Shown here piece by piece: positions 1 through 10,150 of a stretch of 64,000 bases of DNA. The notes beneath the pieces were generated by a model. That model saw only the letters and a list, made by a program, of their open reading frames with translations. It ran no database searches and was not told where the DNA came from. The first letter of the stretch is position 1; each line of letters opens with the position of its first letter. The translations under genes and the position numbers were made by a program. The stretch comes from Platanthera guangdongensis (lineage: Eukaryota > Streptophyta > Magnoliopsida > Asparagales > Orchidaceae): contig CM077149.1 in assembly GCA_039583875.1 (NCBI GenBank), positions 19,791,194 through 19,855,193 of the forward strand, read 5' to 3'.

Positions 1-2
1 CC

Positions 3-485
3 AGCCAACCCATAGTTCTAACAACTCCAATCAAGTTCATTTCTGACAAAGGAAAGGGAGTTGTAGAGGTAGCTAGGAAAAATTCTGATCTGCCCAAGAA
101 AACTAAGTTCCTGCAGAAATCGTCGAACGGATCTCGACGATCGCCGAACGCAGATCAATCATCTCAGGCAAAATCATCGAACTCAGGTCGACGATCTCAA
201 GTTCCTGAACTCTGCCACAATCGACCGTCGAATGGAGCTCGACGATCTGACCCAAGATCGTCGAACGCAGCTCCACGATCGTCGAACAGAGGTCAGAGCT
301 CTGGAAATTCTTTCAAGGGCAAATCAAAATCCAATCCTAGGGGTCCTTCATCCCAAATCTTTAACCCTTATACTGAATGGATAATTCCTCCAAGGAGATA
401 TCATCCTGAAGGTTATAAGAGTCAACCTGGGATGTCTTTTATTTCTGAGTTTAAAAGTTATCAACCTAGGCCCAAGGTAAACTAG
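3..485 (+). CDS. Copia gag C-terminal part (partial)
   Basis: An open frame runs in from the window edge and ends at TAG 483-485. It encodes a basic, Ser/Arg/Asn-rich tail of about 160 residues with repeated Arg-Arg-Ser and Ser-Ser-Asn groups, created by a cluster of TCGTCGA-type DNA repeats at 117-300. The zinc knuckle expected of copia gag must lie further left. Directly downstream, in another frame, comes the protease of the pol ORF, so this is read as the end of gag. No conserved domain is visible in this part alone; the call rests on position. Confidence 0.6.
   Translation, partial: SQPIVLTTPIKFISDKGKGVVEVARKNSDLPKKTKFLQKSSNGSRRSPNADQSSQAKSSNSGRRSQVPELCHNRPSNGARRSDPRSSNAAPRSSNRGQSSGNSFKGKSKSNPRGPSSQIFNPYTEWIIPPRRYHPEGYKSQPGMSFISEFKSYQPRPKVN
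117..300 (+). repeat. Cluster of degenerate TCGTCGA motifs inside gag
   Basis: Variants of GATCGTCGAACG and CTCGACGATC recur about eight times in both orientations. Because CTCGACGATC and GATCGTCGAG are reverse complements, the cluster is rich in short inverted repeats. The same motif recurs at 3755-4018 between pol and the third ORF. Confidence 0.75.
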
Positions 486-516
486 GTCAAAAATAAATGA
501 ATTATTTTATGTGCAG
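477..516 (+). other. 40-nt intron-like segment at the gag/pol junction
   Basis: The segment starts with GTAAAC after AAG and ends with TGTGCAG before GTG. It is AT-rich and contains the gag stop. Removing it would join the gag frame (0) to the pol frame (1) just before the protease. Forty nucleotides is shorter than usual plant introns, so it may instead be ordinary spacer combined with a frame change. Confidence 0.3.
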
Positions 517-3500
517 GTGAGGACCTATCCAACACCTAACCAACAATGGTACTTGGATAGTGGGTGCTCTAAGCACATGACAGGAAACAAGGACAACCTC
601 ACATCATTTAAAGCCAAGCTTGGACCCAAAGTCATCTTTGGTGATTCAAACTTTGGACAAACTAAAGGATATGGTACAGTCCAGATTGGATCAGTAACAT
701 TCAAGAAGGTAGCTTATGTGGAAGGACTGAAGCACAATTTGATAAGCATCAGTCAGCTCTGTGAGGAAGGCTACCAGGTGACCTTCAGCAAAGCATTATG
801 CAAGATCAAGTCAGAGGACAACACAACTGTGTTGATAGGTAAAAGTAAAGGTAACATCTATCTAGTAGATTTTCTTTCAACAGATGTAGATATTTGCCTG
901 TTCAATTCTGTTTGTAGACCAAATATTTTATGGCATAAGAGACTAGGACACTTAAACCTTAGAACTATTACTAGGCTATCCAAGGACAACCTTGTTAGAG
1001 GACTACCTTCTAGCCACTACAAGAAGGAAGGACTCTGTAGGGCTTGTCAATTAGGCAAGCAAACTAAAAATAGTTTTAAGTCACTTAATAAGAGTAATTC
1101 ACCTAGGATATTGTATCTGTTACACATGGATCTTTTTGGACCCATCACAGTACAAAGCCTAGGAGGGAAATCTTACACCTTAGTAGTTGTAGATGACTTC
1201 TCTAGATTCACATGGGTGTTCTTTCTGAGGAAGAAGTCTGATAACTTCAAGTGTTTGACAGAGTTTCTCAAATGTATACAGATTGAGTTCAATACTCACA
1301 TTGCCCGGATCAGAAGTGATCATGGGACAGAGTTTGATTCTCTTCTTATGCAAGAGTTCTGTCAGAGTGAAGGGATCAGGCATACTTTCTTAGCTCCTAG
1401 AACTCCTCAACAAAATGGGGTAGCTGAAAGGAAAAATAGAACCCTTATTGAATCTGCCACTACATTGTTGTCAGATGCTCACCTTCCTCTATCCTTTTGG
1501 GCAGAGGCAGTGAACACCACCAACTATGTGTTGAATAGAAGTTTGATACATAAACTAAAGGGAAAGACTCCCTATGAATTACTCAAAGGGAAGAAACCTA
1601 AAGTTGATTACTTTAGAGTTTTTGGTTGTATTTGCTATATACATAATAATGACAAGAAATATTTAGCAAAATTTCAAGCTAAAGCTGATGAAGGAGTGTT
1701 TCTGGGATACTCCATGATCAGCAAGGCTTATAGGGTTTATAATAAATCATCTCTAAAAATTGAGGAATCTGTTTATATATCATTTGATCAATCTAGCATG
1801 TCTTTCAAGGAGAAGATCTCTTCTACCATAGAACCTATGCAGGAACATTCTCTTGTTGAAGACTTGAACAAGTTACAGGTTACTCAAAAAGAGGAAAGCA
1901 GTGAAGATGAAGAAAGTATTCAACATATTGAAGAACAACTTGAAGATCCAGTTGTTGTACCACAAGAGGAAACAATAACACAGGTTGGTGAACAATCAAC
2001 ACCCCCTGTTGATTTAGTAACATCAAGAGATCATCCAATTTCCCAAATAATTGGAGACATCTCAGCTGGTGTGCAAACCAGAAATCAGGTCAACCAAAAC
2101 CTGTTGCACACCTGCTTCCTAACTCAAATTGAACCTCAGTCCATTCAAGATGTAGAGCAAGATCCACACTGGATCATTGCAATGCAAGAAGAGTTGCATC
2201 AATTTGAAAGGAACAAAGTGTGAGAACTAGTGCCAAAGCCTAAGGATCACTCCATTGTTGGAACAAAGTGGGTGTTCAGAAACAAACTGGATGATCAAGG
2301 AGTAATTATAAGGAACAAGGCAAGGCTAGTTGCTCAAGGATATTCTCAAGAATAAGGAATAGACTATGACCAGACTTTTGCACCAGTTGCAAGATTGGAA
2401 GCCATCAGAATCTTCTTAGCTTATGCAGCACATAAAGGATTCAAGGTATATCAGATGGATGTGAAAAGTGCATTTCTAAATGGAGACATCAAAGAAGAAG
2501 TATATGTCAGACAACCTCCAGGTTTTATCTCTCCAACTTATCTTGATTATGTTTTTAAGTTGAACAAAGCATTATATGGTCTCAAGCAAGCTCCTAGAGC
2601 ATGGTATGAGACCCTAGCATGCTTCCTTTTGGAAAATGGATTTATAAGGGGTAGAGTAGACCAAACTCTTTTCATTAGAACCCATAAGTCCCATACCCTA
2701 CTAGTACAGATTTATGTAGATGATATTTTTTTTGGTTCTACTGACTCAAAATTGTGCAGAAGGTTTTCCAACCTAATGCATTCTAAATTTGAAATGAGTA
2801 GCATGGGTGAGCTATCCTTCTTCCTAGGATTGCAAGTCAAACAACATGCTGAAGGCATCTTTATTTCTCAAACCAAGTATGCAAATGAATTGGTTAAGAA
2901 ATTTGGCATGTCTGAAGCATCTTGTATGAAAACACCTATGCCTACTAATGTTGTATTGGATGTTGATGAACATGGGAAACCTGTTGATCAGACAATATAT
3001 AGAGCAATGATTGGCTCTTTATTGTACCTTACAGCCAGTAGACATGATATAATGTTTGCTACATGTATATGTGCTAGGTTCCAAGTAAGCCCTAGAGAGT
3101 CACACCTAACATTAGTAAAGAGGATTCTCAGGTATGTTAAAAGTTGTCCAAATCTAGGTCTCATGTATCCAAAAGATTCAGCATTTGATTTAACTGGATT
3201 TTCTGATGCTGATTATGCTGGATGCAGAATTGACAGGAAAAGCACCAGTGGAACTTGTCAGTTCCTTGGTGACAGACTTGTCTCTTGGTTTTGCAAGAAA
3301 CAAACTTCTGTGTCAACTTCAATTGCTGAAGCAGAATATATGGCTGCAGGCAGTTGTTGTTCACAAATCTTGTGGATTCAAAACCAACTCCTAGACTATG
3401 GCTACAACTTAGAGAAGTATAAAATCTTTTGTGATAACACTAGTGCTATTTCTATAGCTTAAAATCCAGTCCTCCATAGTAGGACAAAACACATAGAGAT

Positions 3501-3666
3501 TAGGCATCACTTCTAAAGGGATAATGTTGAGAAGAATAAAATTGACCTTCAATATATCCCAACTGATTTGCAAAGAGGAGATATTTTCACCAAGCCCTTG
3601 GATGAAAATAAACACACCTTCTTCCTAAATCAGTTAGAAATGTTAGATGGAGGAAGTCTAAAATAA
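511..3666 (+). pseudogene. pol: Copia pol: protease, integrase, RT, RNase H
   Basis: One reading frame holds the whole polyprotein, interrupted by stops at 2221 (TGA where a Trp is usual), 2353, 3460 and 3514, and ends at TAA 3664. In order: aspartic protease (WYLDSGCSKHMTG near 550), GAG-pre-integrase zinc-binding region (WHKRLGHLN near 931), integrase core with D (HMDLFGP), D (IRSDHGTEF) and E (GVAERKNR), RT with DVKSAFLNG and the catalytic YVDD near 2718, and RNase H with EAEYMAAGS and CDNTSAIS. The tail matches the usual copia ending (HSRTKHIEIRHHF, IFTKPLDE). Such a polyprotein makes and integrates the element's cDNA. The stops make it non-functional as it stands unless they are read through. 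Confidence 0.93.
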
Positions 3667-3754
3667 TATCCAAGATTTTAAAAGTTCAAAAATTGACCAA
3701 GACTAGGCAAACATCTTGATTTTTCTTAGTGTCTAGAGTGTTTTTCTGGTCTCT

Positions 3755-4018
3755 GAACTGCGCTCGACGATTTTCCCCCAGATCGTCGAACGGAGATCGA
3801 CGATTTCCGAAATCGTCGACCTGAGTTCAGTGTTTCTCAGATAGTATGAACTATCTCTTCCAGTTAGCGATCGTCGAACGACGCTCGACGATTTTGTTCT
3901 CTGAACGATCGTCGAACAGAGCTCGACGCTCTCCAATATCGTCGAACGGAGATCGACGACATTGAAGACTCTTCAGATTCCTTTAGAAGCCCCGATCGTC
4001 ACACTGAGTTCAACGATC
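3755..4018 (+). repeat. TCGTCGA/CTCGACGAT motif cluster upstream of third ORF
   Basis: About ten degenerate copies of GATCGTCGAACG and GCTCGACGATT occur in alternating orientation. The sequence between the copies is not conserved. The cluster ends about 25 bp before the TATA-like box at 4044. Confidence 0.75.
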
Positions 4019-4043
4019 TTTCCTTTTCTGCGTCAAACCCTAA

Positions 4044-4050
4044 TATAAAA
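4044..4050 (+). promoter_or_regulatory. TATA-like box before third ORF
   Basis: TATAAAA, followed after about 20 bp by a pyrimidine-rich stretch suitable for transcription start, 116 bp before the ATG at 4166. Sequence evidence only. Confidence 0.4.
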
Positions 4051-4139
4051 TTCATTTCTCGTCGTCGTTCTCCTTTTGCGCTTTCGATTTCTCTGCAAAG
4101 ACTTTCTTTCCCTTCAAACATTTCTACACTTGGTCGTTT

Positions 4140-4159
4140 TGTTTGTTGATTCTTTGCAG
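4140..4159 (+). promoter_or_regulatory. Splice-acceptor-like site before third ORF
   Basis: A T-rich tract ends in TTTGCAG directly followed by GT, seven bases before an ACCATGG start context. A spliced subgenomic mRNA could use it. No matching donor can be named because the 5' end of the element is outside the window. Confidence 0.4.
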
Positions 4160-4165
4160 GTAACC

Positions 4166-7100
4166 ATGGTCGTTTCTGTTGCTGTTCTTGCTGCAATGAT
4201 ATTCGATGCTGGCTTTGACATTGACATGGAGTCCTTCAGCACAACAGATCAAGTTTTCCAGGACATTTTGGAGTTGTTCAAGGAGCAGAAACTTGCTACA
4301 ATCATGACCACCAGGATTAAACTTGCTACTGATGAGATTAAGGAATGGGTTTACACTGCCCACAACCAGGATCAAAACACCATAGTTGGATCAATTTCTG
4401 GCACCCAGGTACCCTTGACCCCAACTATTCTGACAGAAGTTTTTGAGTTAAGCTCTGGAAGGGATTCTGCTGATTTATCTGGAGAGGAATTTGCTGATCT
4501 ACTTGCAAGAATGGGTCATTCTGAGGCTAACCCTAGCAAGTTGCTGAAGAAGAACCTGTCTGTGGAATATAGATTCTTGGTTGATGTAGTTGGGAAGGTT
4601 TTGTTGGCTAAGCACTCAGTACATGATACCATTTCTAGGTATCAGCTATGCTTAATGGGAGCCATAGTGGACAGGAAGAATTTGAACTGGGGAGAGGTCT
4701 TCTTTGACCTAATTAAAAAGAAAATTAATAAGAATTTTGTGAATTTTGGGAGGATTTTAGGCCTCTTTCTGCAGAACAGATGCCCTACTCTGCTTGTATC
4801 ATCAAGGATACACATTAATGCATCTAAGAGATTGTCCTGTGCCCTATTTGGTAAATGGGACAGGCAGATCACCAAGCCCAGCAGGCCCTCTTCAAGCACA
4901 CCTTCAGGCACCAGGACTGCAATAGTCACTTCCCCTCAAGTCTCTGCCCCTCCAGATGACTTGCCTGCTGTTGCCTCTCCTCCTCCTCCAATTCCATCTT
5001 CTCAAATTCCATCCACCATTCAAACTCCATCCACTATCATCATCTCCAGCCCATCTCCAACATCAATACCATCTCCAATTCCAACTCTACCAACAACAGA
5101 AGAATCATTCCATCCATTATATTCCTACCCTCCACCAGATATTGAAACATCCACAATTCCATCCTTCAATCTTATTGATGATTCCTTCATGGATGACTCA
5201 CCCTCCTCTCCTCCTGAGCTGCCCTCCTCATCACCATCTTACCAGGAACTTCTACAAGTGATCATTGATCAACCCACCTTCACACCATCTATCTCAATCC
5301 CATTGTCTTCCATCACCACTTTACCCACACCTCAACCATCACTCCTACCATCCACCAGCTCTCCACCACCATCTCCAGTAGCTCCACCTCCATCCTCTAC
5401 CTCTGCTCACATCACTGCTGAGCAAGTAGATCTTCCAGCCCTAGCTGACAGGATATATGAATTGCTAGCCCCCAGGATATCTCTTCTATTGGAGACCTTC
5501 TTGGCTCCATTACTCCAGTCAGTGGCAGCTCTTTCTGCCAGGCTATCCTCCCTCTTCCCTCAAGCAACCCCTTTATCTGTGTGCCTTGATCCAGCCTTGT
5601 GTGAATCTAGGTAGGGGGAGATGCCCTATGAAGTGAGCTTGCCTACTGTTTCTTCAGTTAGTGTTGCTGCTGCTGCTGTTCTTCAAGCTCCAGTTCCACC
5701 TCCAGTAGTCTTCCCAGTGGACATCAGGTCCTTACTTTCAGAATTTGATTCAGCCTACTTCAGTTGTCTTCCAGAGACAGTTGCTCTCCAGCCATCAGAG
5801 GATTTGTCCAAGGCCATTGTGCCCTTCTCTAGCTGTGATATCAGTATCATTCATTCATTCATAAATACAGTGTTCTCTGTTGAGCTGTTTGTTTCCACTA
5901 ATGATGTTGCCCCTCCTGCTGAAGATATTTTTGATGTATCTGCTGCTGCTGCTGTCAATAATGATGCTACTATTGTTCCAGTTTCTGATGATATCCTTAT
6001 GACAGAGGCACATGATTTTGAGCCTTCTGTGTTTGCTGATGATATTCCTGATATTGCTGATATTGTTGTTTCTGTATCTGAAACTGTTGCTGCCCCAACT
6101 TCTGCTGATATTACTGCTGCTATACCCTCTAAGAGTGCTGCTCCAGAACCTTCTGTGTCTGTTGCTACTGCTTCTGCTTCAACTTCAATTGCTACAAGTG
6201 TTGTATCTGCTGCTACTCCAATCACTGCTGCTTCATCTGCTTCAACCCAGCTCAAGAAAGAATTGATGAAAAATATTGATGCTCTATATGCTGAGCAAAG
6301 TTCTGAAAGTGATGAATTCAGGACAGATTCTGATGATTCTTCTGCCACTATTGCCAGGAAGAGAAAGGCAAGGAGCAAAGCCATGAAGAGAGTACCTCCA
6401 ACCAAAGTCAAGGACAATAATGACATACCATATTACATTCTTCATGATTTCCCCATAACTGAGAACTGGATGCAGTATTCAAAGAACCAACTCAAAGCAA
6501 TGAAGAAGAAGAGGAAGTATGAGAAAGGATCTTCTCAATTTCAACATCCTCATCCTCATCCTCCTCCACCACCTCCTCCTGATGCAGGTGCAGGTGGAAG
6601 TTCAGCTGCTCAACCCTCTGCCAAAAGCCAAACCCCCTATCAGCCTCATGCCAGATCCTATCATAGGGGAAGCCAGTCCAGGGGTTCTCAATCTAGAAGA
6701 GGAAACTATAGAGGAAATCAAAGAGAAGTCCAGGTTTATTCAAAAGGTTATTCAAGGCAACATCCTTACTCCAGGGAAGGACAAACCTCATCAGACACAA
6801 CCTCAGGTCCTTTTCCCTATAAACTGAAGAAAGTAGTTTCATCCAGGCCTTCTCAAGATAATCCATCAAATAGATATGAGCCACCAGTGCCATTTGAAGA
6901 TCCTGAAAATAATCCAACTGCTTGGACTGCCAGGATGAAAGAGCTTGCTGTACTGGACTAGATTAAGAAAGCTAAAGAGCAAGGAAGAGAGTCCTCCAAC
7001 ATCACTACATTGTCTGAACCGAGAAAGAAGGAATTGGAAAGATATGGCTCAAGCAAATTCTTTGATTCTGATAGATACATGGAGCTGCATCCTGAAGCTG

Positions 7101-7219
7101 TAGTTCCAAGACCCAAACAGCAAACCTCTTTAGGTGCAGCAGATGACACAAGATCAAAGAAGGAAGCTCTCAATCCCAATAGAGAAATCAAACTCATAAA
7201 GAGCAAGGAGAAGAAATAA
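4166..7219 (+). pseudogene. Third ORF of copia element (envelope-like position; putative plant transposon domain)
   Basis: A single 1018-codon frame from a strong ATG context (ACCATGG), interrupted only by TAG at 5612 and 6959. Residues about 30-230 form a helical domain with a pattern I associate with the putative plant transposon protein family (Pfam PF20167, from memory): a short beta-like stretch (VPLTPTILTEVFEL), a helical KN(L)..EYRFLVDVVGKVLLAKH segment and an NWGEVFFDLI segment. A long Pro/Ser/Thr-rich stretch follows (about 260-440), then an Ala/Ser/Asp-rich acidic part and a basic tail with KRKARSKAMKR and RGSQSRRG groups. No signal peptide or clear membrane segment is visible, so an envelope role is not supported by sequence. 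Position between pol and polypurine tract is that of the envelope-like ORF of SIRE-type elements. Function unknown. Confidence 0.7.
5612..5622 (+). other. Internal polypurine-tract-like sequence
   Basis: TAGGGGGAGAT here is identical to the 11 bases at 7379-7389 that abut the 3' LTR. It overlaps the first stop of the third ORF. It could be an internal plus-strand primer or chance. Confidence 0.35.
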
Positions 7220-7378
7220 CTATGTAAGGTGACAATCATTTTGATTTCTGATTTCTGTTTGGGATGATATATATATCTGTGGTTCTGTCATGCCCTGCTT
7301 ATTGTTTTTATGTATTGTTGTTGTGTATGTTGTTATTTAAATTTTTCCAAATTCTGTAAATAGTAATCCTAACCCAAA
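7220..7378 (+). other. 3' untranslated stretch of the copia element
   Basis: T-rich sequence between the stop of the third ORF and the polypurine tract. No ORF or repeat is seen. Confidence 0.5.
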
Positions 7379-7389
7379 TAGGGGGAGAT
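7379..7389 (+). other. Polypurine tract of copia element
   Basis: TAGGGGGAGAT directly precedes TGTTGGAACACC, the expected form and position for the plus-strand primer next to a 3' LTR. Confidence 0.8.
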
Positions 7390-7629
7390 TGTTGGAACAC
7401 CCTATTACTAATTTGGGTCAGGATCACTATGTCCCTAGGAAACCTGTTTTTGACCTCCTGTATAGCTTGAGTCCACCTCTCAATGTCACTTGGACCACAT
7501 GTCCAATCAACATGATATAGAGTAACCTGTATGCATAAACTGAAACATACACCAAATACAAACTTATGTATATCATTAAGTTAAAAGGGCTTCTTCAAAT
7601 CAAGTACATTGTTTCCAATGTACCCAACA
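7390..7629 (+). repeat. 3' LTR (start firm, end uncertain)
   Basis: Starts TGTTGGAA right after the polypurine tract. The nearest fitting end is TACCCAACA at 7629, mirroring the start, which would give a short 240-bp LTR. No second copy is in the window to confirm it; the LTR may be longer or cut by a later event. Confidence 0.5.
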
Positions 7630-8100
7630 AAAATGCTATCTACAACCCAGCAGGAAACACGACGTCAACCCAGGGGCTGAGATTATGCCAAATCTCTAGT
7701 GCCACAACCCCATAGTGGATCTAGAGCAAATCAATTATATGGATAAATGATTGCATGCGTGGGAAACTAGAAGACAATATCGTCCGATCCCGATGATGGG
7801 ATCAGACGACATCTGTGTCTCCCATAAGTGTTAAGCTAGAGGGGGCTCTCCACTACCGTCCGGTCGCCAGAAGGTAATGCCAACACCCCTGGACATTTCG
7901 CCCGGGGTTGGCGCTTCCTCCAGCAGTGGTTCGGCGGCCTGGCGTTATCGACAACCGCCAAAGAATACCTAAATAGGGCCTATGCTCACGAGTTCCGTCA
8001 GAGACTCATTTTTTGACAACACCACCACCTTCCCTTATCAGAGGGAGGGCTTCCAGACCCTCCTATTGCATGGGACGTCCTCCCAACACTACCCCCAACA
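7630..8100. other. Non-coding, unassigned
   Basis: Mixed-composition sequence with no protein homology I can see. It may be decayed LTR or leader sequence. Confidence 0.3.
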
Positions 8101-8860
8101 CTGGAAGGGCTCACTATGCTCGGCCACCACCCGAGATTAAAATATAGCTCGAGTGGCGACGATGCTCCGGCAGTCGAGGGTGTCATGCACCTCATTGGGG
8201 GCATAAGGAAGGAGGATGAGAGTATCCACCATATGGAGGGGGGCTCGAGAGCTTCCTGGAAGGGCTGTCATTGGAGGGTTGTGAAGGTGGTGGTGATCGG
8301 GTTGAAAGTTTCTGGCAGGGTAGGGTTTGGGCAGGTGGTGGTCTGTGTTTGTCTAAGCCTGGGGGAGGTGTGGATGTTAACTAGAGGGGGAGGGGCCCAT
8401 TTATAGCTAGGGGAAGCCCTCCTACTCCCCTTACCGTCAGTGTGGCACTAATACTTCCTTAATAAGGGATTAGCTAGCCTTTTCCAGTTGTCTTGGCAGA
8501 TGACAAACATCAAGGGGTGTGTTGGTGGGTGGGTGGAGGGGGGAGTACATCCATAACGCAAAGATCAAGAGATGTAGAAGTTGGATTTGCCTCATTTTTG
8601 GAGGAGGGAAAGGGAAGAGGTGGTCCCTTATTTGGCCCATGGACCAAGACTCAAGCCCCCTTGCTAGATATTTAGAGCCCATATAGGCTTGGGGTGTGGG
8701 CCCATAGTGGGGCATGGTGAAGGGGTAGTGTAGTTCTCCACCTTTAAAATTCCCAAATTATTGTTTTGAGGAATTTTGACCAAGGTAAACATAAGGTAGG
8801 TCCCCCTTGTGGGTCATCAAAGTAGGTCCAAGTTGTCGGGTGATGAGTCAATGCTGGGTT
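8100..8860 (+). repeat. Copy 1 of diverged 0.75-kb tandem duplication
   Basis: Matches 9425-10150 at an offset of about 1.32 kb. Shared landmarks in order: GCTCG(G/A)CCA(C/T)CACCC, CGATGCTCC(G/A) context, a TTTATAG or TTTATATAG TATA-like box (8400 and 9716), a GGGCCCATA or TAGGCCCAAA region (8700 and 9990), and GTGGGTCA followed by GTCCAAGTTGTCGGGTG or GTCGAAGTTGTCAAGTG. Divergence is high. Short ORFs inside are not convincing genes. Confidence 0.6.
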
Positions 8861-9034
8861 ATTGGAGTAATATTGGTGTATACATGCTTTTCGGTGCACA
8901 TAAAAGCTTGATTTGACCAATTAGTATCAAAATCGAGCACAACAAATTCCGTTAGTCTCGTGTTGGCCGTACGAGTCCAATGTAACTAACAAGGGTCAAA
9001 TCTGAGTTCATTTGCCAATTTTCCAAATTGACGA

Positions 9035-9340
9035 CATCGTGACACACTACGATACTCAAAATAGTCATATTCTTCATATGACCTTGGATCAGAACAAAAC
9101 GAGTTCTGCTTCACTCGTATAAACTATACGAAACTACTGGAACTAATAGAACTCGATTTTAGTGTGTTTGCTTAATATGCAAAATCTACATAGTCATGAC
9201 ACACTACTCAAAATGGTCATATTCTCCACATGACCTCAAATTGGAACGAAACAAGTCCTATTGCACTCGTATTGACTATACGAGTATACTAGAACTGATA
9301 GAAATCGATTCGGAGTTATTATGCTCAATATGCAAAATTG
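9035..9340 (+). repeat. Tandem pair of about 155-bp units
   Basis: Both units contain GACACACTAC, CTCAAAAT(A/G)GTCATATTCT, CATGACCT or CATATGACCT, CACTCGTAT, ACTATACGA and ATATGCAAAAT in the same order. The second unit starts near 9197. Moderately diverged. No coding potential. Confidence 0.7.
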
Positions 9341-9424
9341 ATTACCTCCTATTTTCTAGGGCCTCTAACAGGTGGTTGGGTTACTTTTATTGTGTTAGCT
9401 AGGGTTAGTGCCCTAATAAAAGTT

Positions 9425-10150
9425 GGGATGCTACGCATGGTGCTCGACCATCACCCAAGGCTTGATCCAAGGCTTAGGTGGCGGTGTGATGCTCCAACGG
9501 CCGAGAGTACCACGCAACCTATCAACAAGATAGGGAGAGGGAGAGGAAGAGTTCCACCTGTGTTGGGCGCCTCGAGAAGCTTTTCAAAATTTCTGCCATG
9601 GGAGGTAGTGGGCTTGGCTGGAATTTTTCGGTAGGCTAGGGTTATGGCTTGGGGGTGGGTTGGGGTTGGTACGAGCTTGGGGAGAGGGGTGATTCAACTA
9701 GGTGGTAGGGGGTCCTTTATATAGAACTTGGGTACTCCTCTCCTTCCTTCCCCATCGATGTGGGATTATTCTCCCATGGAGGAGAGGCCTTGGCTCCATC
9801 CAGCAGGTTAGGGACATGTGTCATCCATCCAATGATGAGGTATAAATAGATGTCAACCTCCCATTGCTTGGAGCTTGGTTTAGGAGAGGGAGGGGAAGAG
9901 AGAGAAGGCCAATTTGGGATTTGTCTTGTCTTGGCCAAAGGACCATCACCTAGTTGCATTGCTATAAAATAGAGCATACGTGGTTTGGGGAGTAGGCCCA
10001 AAATGGCTTGGATGGTTGGCCTTAAGTAGAGCTTAATTAAAATAATAAAATTCTACTTTTTATGGGTTTGAACCAAAGTCAACTATGGGGTGGGTCCCCC
10101 ATGTGGGTCAAGGTCAATATAGGTCGAAGTTGTCAAGTGGTGGGCCAATG
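9425..10150 (+). repeat. Copy 2 of diverged 0.75-kb tandem duplication
   Basis: Partner of 8100-8860. The TATA-like box in equivalent position suggests that both are copies of one regulatory or LTR-like segment. TG..CA ends could not be fixed. Confidence 0.6.

Larger units (their letters stand above)
3667..4165 (+). other. Spacer between pol and third ORF, probable leader region
   Basis: No coding potential on the plus strand. It holds a TCGTCGA motif cluster (3755-4018), then a TATA-like box (4044), a pyrimidine-rich stretch and a splice-acceptor-like site directly before the ATG of the third ORF. This order looks like a promoter plus leader. Confidence 0.5.
1..7629 (+). mobile_element. Ty1/copia retrotransposon with third ORF, 5'-truncated by window edge
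   Basis: The order gag end, protease, integrase, RT, RNase H, long third ORF, polypurine tract and LTR start is that of the SIRE/Maximus type of plant copia element. The 5' LTR, primer-binding site and most of gag lie left of the window. Pol carries four in-frame stops and the third ORF two, but no frameshift is needed inside either, so decay is moderate. The right LTR end at 7629 is an estimate, so the element may extend further. Lineage assignment is from architecture, not from a tree. Confidence 0.85.

Noticed and set aside
2395..3462. A separate RT gene starting at Met 2395
   Set aside because: It is the same frame as the upstream pol. The ATG is internal and the breaks are stops.
5851..6426. 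191-codon minus-strand frame
   Set aside because: Shadow of the Ala/Ser/Asp-rich part of the third ORF. No domain.
4166..7219. Calling the third ORF a retroviral-type envelope gene
   Set aside because: No signal peptide, membrane segment or processing site can be seen. Only the position fits.
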